Both the position numbers and the translations under genes were made by a program. The notes below the pieces were generated by a model. It worked only from the letters and a program-made list of their open reading frames with translations, ran no database searches and was not told where the DNA came from. A DNA stretch of 64,000 nucleotides from Heliomarina sp018223035 (lineage in GTDB: Bacteria > Pseudomonadota > Alphaproteobacteria > Rhodobacterales > Rhodobacteraceae). The DNA lies in assembly GCA_018223035.1 (NCBI GenBank), contig JAAEZD010000007.1:62001-126000 (forward strand), given 5' to 3'. Shown here in pieces: positions 18,047 to 26,249 of the stretch; within the stretch, counting starts at the first letter, position 1, and each line of letters starts with the position of its first letter.

Positions 18047-19270
18047 TTAGGCGCTGAACTCGGCCACATCTGCTGCTGCCGCCGCTTTCAGGTCATGCAG
18101 GAAACTCGGGTCCGCCGAATGGACCCGGTTCCAGGTAGAGATGAAAGGTGTCTCATGCGGGTTTTCCAAAAAGATCTGCCCCGCCCGCATTAGGTTTTCC
18201 GCGAAGAGTTCGATCGTCTGTTCCTCGCGGTGGCGATCGAGCTTTAGCCCGTTCATCTGGGCGTCGTTATAGTAAGCATCCAGCTGGTCGAGCGCGCAGC
18301 GGTAGTACGTAGCTTTCAGAGTGCGGAAGACGTGGAAGGTAAAGACCGTTCCATCCGCCGCGAGCTTGCGAAAGATCGATTTGCAAATATCCGTGGACAT
18401 GCGCGACAGCCCGGTCGAGGCATCTTCCTCGCTGAGCGCCTGGTGCTTGTGGTCATAGGCATCGGCGATCTCCACCTGACAGACCGCCTGCGGCGCAAGG
18501 TTGCGCCATGCTTCGGACAGGATGCCGATTTCCAGCCCCCAGTCCGAGGGAATGCGCAGATCTGGCAGGATTCCGGTCCTCATCGCGAATTCCCCGGATA
18601 GCGGATAGCGGAAAGAGCGCAGGTAATCGAGGTAATCGCGATCCCCGATCACCCGTTTCAGCGCCATCAGGAGCGGGCTCACCAAGAGCCGTGTGACCCG
18701 CCCGTTCAGCTTGCCTTCGCCGATGCGCGGATAGAATCCCTTGGCGACCTGATAGGGAAAGGTCGGATTGGCGACCGGATACACCAGCCTCGCGAGCATT
18801 TCATTCGTGTAGGTTAGGATATCGCAGTCGTGGATCGCCATGACAGAGCTATCGGCACAGGAAATCAGGTAACCAAGGCAGCTCCAGACGTTCTTACCCT
18901 TGCCGGGTTCGTTCGGCGCAAGCCCGATGTCAGCGAGCCGCTGTTCGAGTTCGCGCATGCGCGGGCTGTCGTTCCAAAGAACGATATGGTTCTGCGGCAG
19001 GGCAGAGAAAAATTCGCAGGCACGGCGATATTGCGCGGCGTCCGCCCGGTCCAGCCCGATGATGATCCGGTGCAGGTAGGGGACTTTTTTCAACTCTTCG
19101 AGGATATGCGGCATCGCCTCGCCCTCAAGTTCTGAGAACAGGCAGGGCAGGATTAGGGTGATTTTTCGGGACTGGGCAAAAATCTCGAGCTCATAGCTGA
19201 GTTCCGCAAGCGATTGCGTGCGCAGATTGTGGAGCGTGGCAACATTGCCGTTTTGATGAAAGTCAGACAT
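18047..19270 (-). CDS. gpgS: Glucosyl-3-phosphoglycerate synthase (GT81-like glycosyltransferase)
   Basis: Predicted to transfer glucose from a nucleotide sugar to 3-phosphoglycerate, the first step of glucosylglycerate synthesis. The 407-residue product is GT-A-like: LILPCLFSELEGEAMPHIL at the start, KGKNVW for donor handling, the metal motif AIHDCDILTY, and GpgS-like segments (VAKGFYPRIGEGKLNGRVTR; YPLSGEFAMRTGILPDLRIP; SDWGLEIGILSEA; DAYDHKHQ). The start follows the phosphatase stop by one base (TGACATG), so the two are coupled. Mannosyl-3-phosphoglycerate synthase activity is an alternative. Confidence 0.85.
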   Translation of the reverse strand: MSDFHQNGNVATLHNLRTQSLAELSYELEIFAQSRKITLILPCLFSELEGEAMPHILEELKKVPYLHRIIIGLDRADAAQYRRACEFFSALPQNHIVLWNDSPRMRELEQRLADIGLAPNEPGKGKNVWSCLGYLISCADSSVMAIHDCDILTYTNEMLARLVYPVANPTFPYQVAKGFYPRIGEGKLNGRVTRLLVSPLLMALKRVIGDRDYLDYLRSFRYPLSGEFAMRTGILPDLRIPSDWGLEIGILSEAWRNLAPQAVCQVEIADAYDHKHQALSEEDASTGLSRMSTDICKSIFRKLAADGTVFTFHVFRTLKATYYRCALDQLDAYYNDAQMNGLKLDRHREEQTIELFAENLMRAGQIFLENPHETPFISTWNRVHSADPSFLHDLKAAAAADVAEFSA

Positions 19271-19271
19271 G

Positions 19272-20069
19272 TCACTCGATCTCCGTAAGCAACTGCAATT
19301 CTGATAGTAGACCAAGGATCGCGGCATTCCAGCCCGCCGGTCCCGGCAATTCGGTGCGCCGGATACGGCCTTCGTCCTCACCTTTGAGCCGGGGCAGGGA
19401 GGCGGCATGGGGGTTGGTGACGATATAGCCGAAATCTGCCCGGTCCAGCATTTCGACATCGTTTGGCGCGTCACCAAGCGCCACGCTGTGCGCGGGCCGG
19501 AACCTTTCGACGATGGCATCCATCCGGTCGGCTTTCGTGTGGCCAAGCGACAGGGTCAGGAACCGGCCCCCCATACGGGCAGAGATGCCTTTATCGGACA
19601 GGGCGGCGATGAAGCTTTCGCGATCTGCTTCGGATCCGGACCATATGCCCGGTTCCGAATAGCGCCGCTCTCTTGCAAGGGCCGCTTGAGCCTTGGGTAG
19701 GCCGGTCGCGTCGGAGATTTCAGCGGCGCTCAAGTCCCCGAACCCGCGGAATGGGGATCGAAGGTTTCCAGGCAGGGAGGCGAGGCCCGTTCGTATCGAC
19801 GAATAGTCCTCGGCTTCGTCTCCGGCACGGGTTCCGGCTTCGAGCAAGCCTGCGCCGTTCTCCACGATGGCGGGCCAGTCCGACAGGCCAAGGTCGTCGC
19901 GCAGTGGTGCGATTTCGGCGGCGGTTTTCGAACTCGCCAGCACCACGCCACCTGAAAGCGCGGCAATCGCATCAAGCGCGGGACGGGCAGGGGCGTAGCT
20001 GTAGTCGTGATGGTCAAGCAAGGTTCCGTCCAGATCCGTAAAGACGAGAATCGGAAGAGGTTGCTTCAT
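19272..20069 (-). CDS. Glucosyl/mannosyl-3-phosphoglycerate phosphatase, HAD superfamily
   Basis: HAD-type phosphatase of 265 residues, predicted to remove phosphate from glucosyl-3-phosphoglycerate to give the compatible solute glucosylglycerate. Motif I is FTDLDGTLLD with nucleophile Asp12 and acid/base Asp14; motif II is in VVLASSKTAAE, and motif IV is SVALGDAPNDVEMLDRAD. The C2-type cap and the motif LPKAQAALARERRYSEP are typical of the mannosyl-3-phosphoglycerate phosphatase family. It is the first gene of a two-gene minus-strand operon with gpgS. ATG 20069 has AGGAA about ten bases upstream; a longer frame runs to 20180 without family similarity. Confidence 0.86.
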   Translation of the reverse strand: MKQPLPILVFTDLDGTLLDHHDYSYAPARPALDAIAALSGGVVLASSKTAAEIAPLRDDLGLSDWPAIVENGAGLLEAGTRAGDEAEDYSSIRTGLASLPGNLRSPFRGFGDLSAAEISDATGLPKAQAALARERRYSEPGIWSGSEADRESFIAALSDKGISARMGGRFLTLSLGHTKADRMDAIVERFRPAHSVALGDAPNDVEMLDRADFGYIVTNPHAASLPRLKGEDEGRIRRTELPGPAGWNAAILGLLSELQLLTEIE

Positions 20070-20337
20070 ATTTCTGTCATTCCTGCGCGGCGCCGTTCCT
20101 GTTTTCGGGCCGTTCCCGGAAAGCCTAGCGCAGGCCATGGCTCTTCCCAAGAGCGCATCCGCAAAAACGCCATTTATCAAGCAGCAAGCCGGAAACTGAC
20201 CTCTTTCTGGGCGCGCTAGCGTGCTGCACCGACTTGTCCACAGGCTAGGCGACCCATGTCACGAAACTTTTGCGGAACCGACACAAAGCAGTGACCCAAA
20301 CGCCCTAGCGGTGGCGCCGGAACGAATGGGGTGCTGA

Positions 20338-21150
20338 ATGCTGTCTGTCGAAAAACTGACCAAACGCTTCGGGGCGAATACCGCCGTTGATGAAGCGTCC
20401 TTTACCGTGGACCGGTCCATGATGCTTGGAATCATCGGACGCTCCGGGGCAGGCAAGTCCACCTTCCTTCGCATGATGAACCGGCTGACAGATGCAAGTT
20501 CGGGCGAACTGAACTTTGAGGGTCGCAATGTCCTTTCGCTGACCGGCAAGGCCAAGCGAGCCTGGCAGGCCGAATGCGCGATGATCTTCCAGCAGTTCAA
20601 TCTGGTGCCGCGCATGGACGTGGTGTCGAACGTGCTGCACGGCACGCTGAACCGCCGTTCGAATTTCACTTCGATGTTCAACCTGTTCCCGCGCGAAGAC
20701 ATCCACCGCGCCATCGATATCCTCGAGCGGCTCGGCATCGTCGATCATGCGGCCAAGCGGGCCGAGGCGCTTTCCGGCGGCCAGCAGCAGCGCGTCGCCA
20801 TTGCGCGCGCCCTCATGCAGGATCCCAAGATCATCCTTGCGGACGAACCCATCGCCTCGCTCGACCCGATGAATGCGCAGGTGGTCATGGAATCCCTGCG
20901 TCGCATCCATGACGAGGACGGCCGCATGGTCATCGCCAACCTTCATACGCTGGATACGGCGCGGCGCTATTGCGACCGGGTTATCGGGATGCGCGACGGT
21001 CGTATCGTTTTCGATGGCACGCCCGAGCAGCTGACCACGGGTGTCGCGCGCGACATCTATGGTGCTGGCGCCGATTTTTCCGAAGCGGCCACATCCACCG
21101 AAATCCGCGATCACACGCCCGAAATATGCGCGGCGGAAGTGGCGGTCTGA
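20338..21150 (+). CDS. phnC: Phosphonate ABC transporter ATP-binding protein
   Basis: Energises phosphonate import. It has 270 residues with Walker A GRSGAGKST, Q-loop MIFQQFNLVPRMDVVSNVLHG (a PhnC-typical sequence), signature LSGGQQQRV, and Walker B IILADEPIASLDP. It is the first gene of phnCDEE on the plus strand. The 268-bp upstream region, shared with the divergent gpg phosphatase, shows only a single imperfect Pho-box-like half-site and no convincing full Pho box. Confidence 0.95.
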   Translation: MLSVEKLTKRFGANTAVDEASFTVDRSMMLGIIGRSGAGKSTFLRMMNRLTDASSGELNFEGRNVLSLTGKAKRAWQAECAMIFQQFNLVPRMDVVSNVLHGTLNRRSNFTSMFNLFPREDIHRAIDILERLGIVDHAAKRAEALSGGQQQRVAIARALMQDPKIILADEPIASLDPMNAQVVMESLRRIHDEDGRMVIANLHTLDTARRYCDRVIGMRDGRIVFDGTPEQLTTGVARDIYGAGADFSEAATSTEIRDHTPEICAAEVAV

Positions 21151-21209
21151 CGCTTACCCTTTCAACTGATCCGACCCCGGGACGGGGCGGTAACCTACGG
21201 AGAAGACCT

Positions 21210-22112
21210 ATGAAAAAACTCATCGCAGCAGCGCTTGCGACCACCGCCCTGGCGGCCCCGGTTGCAGCTCAGGAAATCACCGAATTCCGCATCGGCCTTC
21301 TGGGCGGCGAAAACGCGCAGGACCGTCTGGCCTCGAACGAATGCCTGGCCACCTATGCCGAAGAAGCGCTGGGCGTTCCCACCAAACTGTTCGCCCCTGC
21401 CGACTATAACGGCGTGATCCAGGGCCTGCTGGGCGGCACGCTCGACATGGCATGGCTGGGCGCGTCGGGTTACGCGGCTGTTTACCTGTCCGACCCCGAA
21501 GTGGTCGAGCCGGTTCTCGTCAAGATCAACCTCGATGGCTCCTACGGCTATCACTCCATCGGTTTTGCCCGCAAGGACAGCGGCATCACCTCGCTTGAAG
21601 ACATGAAGGGCAAGGTCTTTGGCTTTGGCGATCCCAACTCGACCTCGGGCTACCTGATCCCCTCGATCGAAATCCCCGCCGAAACCGGTGCTTCGATGGA
21701 AAACGGCGCCTATTTTGGCGAAGTCAAGTTCACCGGCGGTCACGAGCAGACCATCGTTGCGGTGAACAATGGCGATGTCGACGGCGGTGTGACCTGGGCA
21801 GATGGCCAAGGCGCATGGGAAGACGGTTACAACTCGGGCGCGCTGCGCAAGGCGGTTGATGCCGGTCTCGTCGACATGAACGATCTGGTCGAAATCTGGC
21901 GCTCCAAGCCGATCCCGGAAGGCCCGGTTGTGCTGCGCACTTCGCTGCCTGCCGACGTCAAGGAAAAGATGGTCGCGCTGGTCGATGGGCTCTACGAAAC
22001 CGACCCGGAATGCGCCTATGGCGTTGCCGCCGGTGACTCCCTGGGTTTTGATCCGATCACCCACGACGCCTACCTGTCGATCATCGAAGCACGCAAAGCC
22101 AAGAGCAACTAA
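21210..22112 (+). CDS. phnD: Phosphonate ABC transporter periplasmic binding protein
   Basis: Binds phosphonates in the periplasm. The 300-residue precursor has the signal peptide MKKLIAAALATTALAAPVAA. The mature part has PhnD features: FRIGLLGGENAQDRL, DMAWLGASGYAAVY, GYHSIGFARKDSGITSLEDM, and FGFGDPNSTSGYLIPS. ATG 21210 follows GGAG at 21199-21202 closely enough to serve as its ribosome binding site. A hairpin lies after the gene before phnE and may set phnD expression above that of the permeases. Confidence 0.96.
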   Translation: MKKLIAAALATTALAAPVAAQEITEFRIGLLGGENAQDRLASNECLATYAEEALGVPTKLFAPADYNGVIQGLLGGTLDMAWLGASGYAAVYLSDPEVVEPVLVKINLDGSYGYHSIGFARKDSGITSLEDMKGKVFGFGDPNSTSGYLIPSIEIPAETGASMENGAYFGEVKFTGGHEQTIVAVNNGDVDGGVTWADGQGAWEDGYNSGALRKAVDAGLVDMNDLVEIWRSKPIPEGPVVLRTSLPADVKEKMVALVDGLYETDPECAYGVAAGDSLGFDPITHDAYLSIIEARKAKSN

Positions 22113-22130
22113 GCAAACGGCTTTTTTCCA

Positions 22131-22158
22131 GACCGGGCGCCTCCCTCGGGGCCCGGTC
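22131..22158 (+). terminator. Stem-loop between phnD and phnE (attenuator or mRNA stabiliser)
   Basis: The stem GACCGGGC (22131-22138) pairs with GCCCGGTC (22151-22158) around a 12-base loop, followed by a T-rich ATTTCAATTT. It lies in the 69-bp gap after the binding-protein gene. Such intercistronic hairpins commonly protect or partially terminate binding-protein mRNA; here that is inferred from position only. Confidence 0.6.
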
Positions 22159-22181
22159 ATTTCAATTTCTGCGAGCACTGC

Positions 22182-23048
22182 ATGGCGAACCTGACCGAGA
22201 GCACGGCCTATTCTCATCCCCGCGACAGCTATGTGGCGATGATCCAGCGAAAACGACTCTATGGCGGCATCATGCTGGCGGTCTTCGTGCTGATGCTGAT
22301 TTCGGGGTTCATGCTCGCCGATGAGCGCAATGCGGGCGGTTTCTGGGCCGGTGTGCCGCAGCTTCTCGATTTTCCCGCCGACGTGGTCGCGGACGCCTCG
22401 ACCAAGCTGCACCTTTTGCCCGCGCATCTGGTGAAATTCTTCCCGGCGCTGTTGGAAACCATCAACATCGCGGCGGCCTCGACGCTGATCGGCGCGCTTT
22501 TCGCGATCATCCTGTCGCTGCTCTCGACCCGGGGGCTGGCGCTCTGGCCGCGCGCCATTCCACTGTTTCGCCGCGTGATGGACATTATGCGCGCGGTGCC
22601 GGAAATCGTTATCGCGCTGGTGCTGATCTTTATCCTCGGCGGCGGTCCGGTGCCCGCGATGATCGCCATCGCCTTTCACACGGCCGGCGCGCTGGGCAAG
22701 CTTTTTTCCGAAGTGAACGAAAACGCCGATCTGAAACCGGTCGAAGGGCTTCATTCCGTCGGGGCCACGTGGTTTCAGCGCATGTGGTTCGGCGTGGTGC
22801 CGCAGGTGTCGCCCAACTATTTCAGCTATGCGCTGCTGCGCTTTGAAATCAATATCCGCGCCTCGGCGATCCTTGGGTTTGTCGGGGCAGGGGGCATCGG
22901 CTACGAGCTGCGCAATGCCATGTCCTGGGGCAAGGGCAAGTTCGACGAAGCCGCCGCGATCTTCATCCTTCTTTTCCTCACCATCGTCATCTTCGATCAG
23001 CTGTCCGGTTACGTCCGTCAACGTCTGATCCATCAGGAGGCACATTGA
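22182..23048 (+). CDS. phnE: Phosphonate ABC transporter permease 1
   Basis: Inner-membrane permease of 288 residues with about six hydrophobic segments. PhnE features include TINIAAASTLIGALFAIIL, RAVPEIVIALVLIF, and the cytoplasmic coupling region SVGATWFQRMWFGVVPQVSP. The end, ILGFVGAGGIGYELR, is the classic PhnE C-terminal motif. It overlaps the second permease by one base (TGATG). Many phn loci carry two phnE genes, whose products probably form a heterodimer. Confidence 0.94.
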   Translation: MANLTESTAYSHPRDSYVAMIQRKRLYGGIMLAVFVLMLISGFMLADERNAGGFWAGVPQLLDFPADVVADASTKLHLLPAHLVKFFPALLETINIAAASTLIGALFAIILSLLSTRGLALWPRAIPLFRRVMDIMRAVPEIVIALVLIFILGGGPVPAMIAIAFHTAGALGKLFSEVNENADLKPVEGLHSVGATWFQRMWFGVVPQVSPNYFSYALLRFEINIRASAILGFVGAGGIGYELRNAMSWGKGKFDEAAAIFILLFLTIVIFDQLSGYVRQRLIHQEAH

Positions 23049-24355
23049 TGGCCGACGCTGCCCTCTACGCCCGCGCCGACAACCTGTTCCAGCGCAAGAA
23101 GCTCATGGCGCTGGCGCTGCCCGCCGTCATCATCGCCTATCTGATCTATGTCTTCTTTGCCTTCGACGTGCCGGGACTGGCCGAGCGCGCGCGTCTCGAC
23201 AATGCCCGCACCCTTGTCGCGGATATGGTCAGCTACAAGACCCATGTCTCTCGCGACAACCGCAGCGGCGAAGTGACTGTCGCCATGGAAGGTGAACGCA
23301 AGGGCGAATATGCGCCCGGTCAGGAACCCGGCTGGGTTGCAATGCGGGGCGCTACGCAGTTGATCGACCTTGGCGATGGACATGTCGTGACCTTCCTGCC
23401 GGAAAACGCACTCAGCTATGACGTGCCGGGTTTCGGGCTGATCGAAGCCCGTGTCGACGGGCGCGACATTGTGACGAACCTTGGTGACAATGCGCCGGAC
23501 TGGATTTCTGCCTCGCGCACAAGGCTCAAGGTCACGACGGAGGCCGGACGCGTCTCGCTGACCCGCAACCGGACCGAGGTGTTCCGCTACTTCACCGGGT
23601 GGGAGCTGTTCTTTTTCACACTCGACAGCCCGTATCACGGCCACAGCGTTTCCGAGATTTTCTTTGGCCCGCAGATCGATCCGGCGCGGTCCAACGTTAT
23701 TGGTGCGTGGCAGGATTTCTGGCACAACGCCATGTGGCGGCATTCCGATGTGGCTTGGGCGCTGTTCGAAACCGTTCTCATGGCCTTTCTCGGTACGTTC
23801 GGTGCGGCCATCGTCGCCCTGCCGGTCGCCTTCATCGCGGCCAAGAACTTTGCACCGCTCAGGTCGCTGCGCTTTGTCACACGTCGGGTTTTCGATTTCC
23901 TGCGTGGCGTTGACGGGTTGATCTGGACAATTCTTCTGTCCCGCGCGTTGGGCCCGGGGCCGCTTACGGGCTCGCTCGCCATCCTGCTCACCGACACGGG
24001 AAGCTTTGGCAAGATGTTCTCCGAAGCGCTGGAAAATGTGGATAACAAGCAGATCGAAGGCATCTCTTCCACCGGCGCCTCGACGCCTCAGCGGTATCGC
24101 TTTGGTGTCATTCCGCAGGTCACGCCGGTGCTTCTCAGCCAGGTGCTCTATTATTTCGAATCCAACACTCGCAGCGCGACGATCATCGGCGCGATCACCG
24201 GGGGCGGTATCGGGCTTTTGCTGACGCAGGCGATGATTACCCAGAAGGACTGGGAAGAAGTCACCTATTACATCGTGCTGGTCGTGTTTATGGTCATGGC
24301 GATGGACAGCCTTTCGGGCTGGCTGCGCAAGCGGCTGATCCAGGGCGACAGGTAA
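23048..24355 (+). CDS. phnE: Phosphonate ABC transporter permease 2 (long form)
   Basis: Second permease, 435 residues, about 150 longer than its partner. The extra sequence follows the first transmembrane helix (residues of about 40-200) and looks periplasmic, with repeated charged and beta-prone segments. The C-terminal half has the canonical core (ETVLMAFLGTFGAAIVALPV; LRGVDGLIWTILLSRALG; STGASTPQRYRFGVIPQVTP; GAITGGGIGLLL). The ATG at 23048 shares its A with the TGA of the upstream gene and follows AGGAGG; an in-frame TTG three bases earlier is possible but less likely. Confidence 0.92.
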   Translation: MADAALYARADNLFQRKKLMALALPAVIIAYLIYVFFAFDVPGLAERARLDNARTLVADMVSYKTHVSRDNRSGEVTVAMEGERKGEYAPGQEPGWVAMRGATQLIDLGDGHVVTFLPENALSYDVPGFGLIEARVDGRDIVTNLGDNAPDWISASRTRLKVTTEAGRVSLTRNRTEVFRYFTGWELFFFTLDSPYHGHSVSEIFFGPQIDPARSNVIGAWQDFWHNAMWRHSDVAWALFETVLMAFLGTFGAAIVALPVAFIAAKNFAPLRSLRFVTRRVFDFLRGVDGLIWTILLSRALGPGPLTGSLAILLTDTGSFGKMFSEALENVDNKQIEGISSTGASTPQRYRFGVIPQVTPVLLSQVLYYFESNTRSATIIGAITGGGIGLLLTQAMITQKDWEEVTYYIVLVVFMVMAMDSLSGWLRKRLIQGDR

Positions 24356-24368
24356 GATCAGGACGGAA

Positions 24369-24983
24369 ATGCTCAGCAAGGACACCCCCCGCATCGAGGC
24401 GGATTGCGATATTACCGGCTCGGAATTCGGCCGGTATTGCGAAGTCAAGAAAGGCGGCCGCGTCGCCTATTCGACATTCGGCGACTATTCCTATTGCGAC
24501 CGCTACTGCGACATCGCCAATGCATCCATCGGCAAGTTCGCCAATATCGCGAGTTTCGTGCGGATCGGGGCCACCGATCATCCGCTCGACCGGGCCAGCC
24601 TGCATCATTTCATGTACCGCTCCTCGGATCTCTGGGAAGACGCCGAAGACGATACCGCGTTTTTCGAGCATCGCCGCGCGCGTCGGACGGTCATCGGTCA
24701 CGATATCTGGATCGGTCACAACGCCCAGATCAAGCCAGAGATCACCATCGGCCATGGCGCGGTTGTCAGCTCCGGAGCCATCGTCACCAAGGATGTCGCA
24801 CCCTATACCATCGTGACCGGCATTCCGGCCAAGCCGCTGCGCCTGCGCCAGCCGCCCGAAATCGCCGAGCGCCTGATCGCGCTGGCCTGGTGGGACTGGG
24901 ATCATCGGACCTTACGCGACCGGCTTGACGATTTCCGCAGCCTCAAGGCCGAGGCATTCCTTGATCGCTATGAAAATGCCTAG
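24369..24983 (+). CDS. Hexapeptide-repeat transferase of phosphonate operons
   Basis: Left-handed beta-helix acyltransferase of 204 residues, the type found in many phn operons and often labelled chloramphenicol acetyltransferase-like. Hexapeptide pattern and features include CDITGSEFGRYCEVKKGGRV, SIGKFANIASFVRIGATDHP, the HHFMYRSS segment and IGHDIWIGHNAQIKPEITIG. It follows phnE by 13 bp and so belongs to the transporter operon. The acceptor is not known; aminoalkylphosphonate acetylation, as by PhnO, is a reasonable guess. Its TAG stop is shared head-on with phnF via CTAG. Confidence 0.87.
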   Translation: MLSKDTPRIEADCDITGSEFGRYCEVKKGGRVAYSTFGDYSYCDRYCDIANASIGKFANIASFVRIGATDHPLDRASLHHFMYRSSDLWEDAEDDTAFFEHRRARRTVIGHDIWIGHNAQIKPEITIGHGAVVSSGAIVTKDVAPYTIVTGIPAKPLRLRQPPEIAERLIALAWWDWDHRTLRDRLDDFRSLKAEAFLDRYENA

Positions 24984-25690
24984 TCGTTGCTGAAGGTCAG
25001 GGTCACCCTGTCGCCCGCGAACCACGTTTGCCCGTATTCGACGGGGTTGCCTTCCATATCCTCGTTGATGCCAACCGTCTTGACCAGCGGATCGCTCTCG
25101 CGCAGCCGCAGATGCAGCGCCTGCGTCGCGCTTGGCATTTCCGCCGTGACCCGCGTTTCGCGCCGCACGTAATCGGCCACACCGTTCAGTTTCAGCGCTT
25201 CGGTGACCGAAGTGACCTCTTCCAGCGTGTGCAACATGCCGGGAAGTCGATCCTGCGGGAAGACCGAGATGAAATGCGCAATGGGCGTTTCACCCGCCAG
25301 CGACAAGCCTTCGCAGACAATCACCATGGACCCGGGCTTCAGCCCCAGCGCCTTTGTCTCGCCGCCATCGCCGGGCCTGCTTTCAAGCCGCAGCACCCGG
25401 CGTTGTGGCAATCGCCCGGTGGCGCGGATGCTTTGATGGAACCGGACCCGCTTGCCGATCGGGTAGTCGGTCGGCGGCGCTTCGACGAAAACGCCCGCGC
25501 CCCGACGCGACCGCAGGATACCACGCTCGCTCATATCGCCAAGGGCACGCCGCACCGTATGCCGGTTGACGCCGAACCGGCTGGCCAATGCCGCTTCGGT
25601 CGGCAGCTTGTCGCCCGCGCCGTAGTGCCCGGCGGCGATATCCGCCTCCAAAGCGGCGGTGATGGATTTCCAGACGGGTGTTCGGGTCAT
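24980..25690 (-). CDS. phnF: PhnF, GntR/HutC-type regulator of phosphonate genes
   Basis: Probable local repressor of 236 residues. The N-terminal winged helix (LPTEAALASRFGVNRHTVRR, then ALGDMSERGIL) is followed by a C-terminal UTRA effector domain (GETPIAHFISVFPQDRLPGM; ESDPLVKTVGINEDMEGNPV). The gene lies on the minus strand between phnCDEE and phnG-M, divergent from phnG. The 103-bp gap contains a clear inverted-repeat operator next to the phnG start. The ligand is presumably a phosphonate or a pathway intermediate. Confidence 0.92.
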   Translation of the reverse strand: MTRTPVWKSITAALEADIAAGHYGAGDKLPTEAALASRFGVNRHTVRRALGDMSERGILRSRRGAGVFVEAPPTDYPIGKRVRFHQSIRATGRLPQRRVLRLESRPGDGGETKALGLKPGSMVIVCEGLSLAGETPIAHFISVFPQDRLPGMLHTLEEVTSVTEALKLNGVADYVRRETRVTAEMPSATQALHLRLRESDPLVKTVGINEDMEGNPVEYGQTWFAGDRVTLTFSND

Positions 25691-25745
25691 TCTGTTACCA
25701 AATCTTCATCTAACCGGGCTTGCCCCGGCAGGAGGGAGCGCGTAT

Positions 25746-25779
25746 GATTTGTCTAGTTGTATAGTTTCTTAGACAAATC
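25746..25779. promoter_or_regulatory. Candidate PhnF operator upstream of phnG
   Basis: A perfect 10-bp inverted repeat, GATTTGTCTA (25746-25755) and TAGACAAATC (25770-25779), brackets 14 bases. Inside and overlapping it, TTGTCTAG (25749) and TTGTATAG (25757) form a direct repeat, and another TGTCTAG abuts the phnG ATG (25787-25793). TTGTMTAG half-sites suit a HutC/PhnF-type GntR regulator encoded next door. Binding is inferred. Confidence 0.75.
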
Positions 25780-25793
25780 TGCAAGGTGTCTAG

Positions 25794-26249
25794 ATGGCGA
25801 AAGCTGAACAAGAAAAAACCGAGCGTCAGGCGTGGATGGGCCTTCTGGCCAAATCCAGCCCCGCGCGGCTTGCGGCCCTGATGGAAATGGCCAGCGACGT
25901 GCCGGATTTCACCTGGCTGCGCGTGCCCGAGGCGGGCGGCGTCATGGTACGTGGTCGCATGGGCGGCACCGGTGCGCCCTTCAATCTGGGCGAGATGACA
26001 GTGACGCGCTGTGCCCTGCGGCTGGAAAGTGGCGAGGTTGGTCATGCCTATGTGCAGGGCCGCGACAAGGCGCACGCCCAGCGCGCAGCTCTGGTCGATG
26101 CGATGATGCAGACGGATCGTGCATCCGATTTGCGCGCCAGCGTGCTCGACCCGCTGGAAGCGGAACGCGAGGCGCAGATCGCGACCCGCGCAGCCAAAGC
26201 CGCCGCCACCAAGGTCGATTTCTTTACCATGGTCAGGGGAGAAGACTGA
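25794..26249 (+). CDS. phnG: C-P lyase core subunit PhnG
   Basis: Subunit of the PhnGHIJ carbon-phosphorus lyase core. The 151-residue protein matches PhnG: ERQAWMGLLAKSSPARLAAL at the start, GRMGGTGAPFNLGEMTVTRC and YVQGRDKAHAQRAALVDAMM in the body. It is needed with PhnH, I and L to attach alkylphosphonate to ribose triphosphate. An AAGG lies eight bases before the ATG. Its TGA overlaps the phnH ATG by one base, the first of several one-base overlaps that run through phnI. Confidence 0.96.
   Translation: MAKAEQEKTERQAWMGLLAKSSPARLAALMEMASDVPDFTWLRVPEAGGVMVRGRMGGTGAPFNLGEMTVTRCALRLESGEVGHAYVQGRDKAHAQRAALVDAMMQTDRASDLRASVLDPLEAEREAQIATRAAKAAATKVDFFTMVRGED

Noticed and set aside
20240..20290. 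Possible Pho box upstream of phnC (ATGTCACGAAA)
   Set aside because: Only one half-site resembles CTGTCAT/CTGTCAC; the second half-site 11 bp on does not match, so PhoB control is not supported by sequence alone.
21195..23045. 616-codon minus-strand open frame across phnD and phnE
   Set aside because: It lies antisense to two clear phn genes, is rich in Arg, His and Asp as GC-rich shadow frames are, and shows no family motif.
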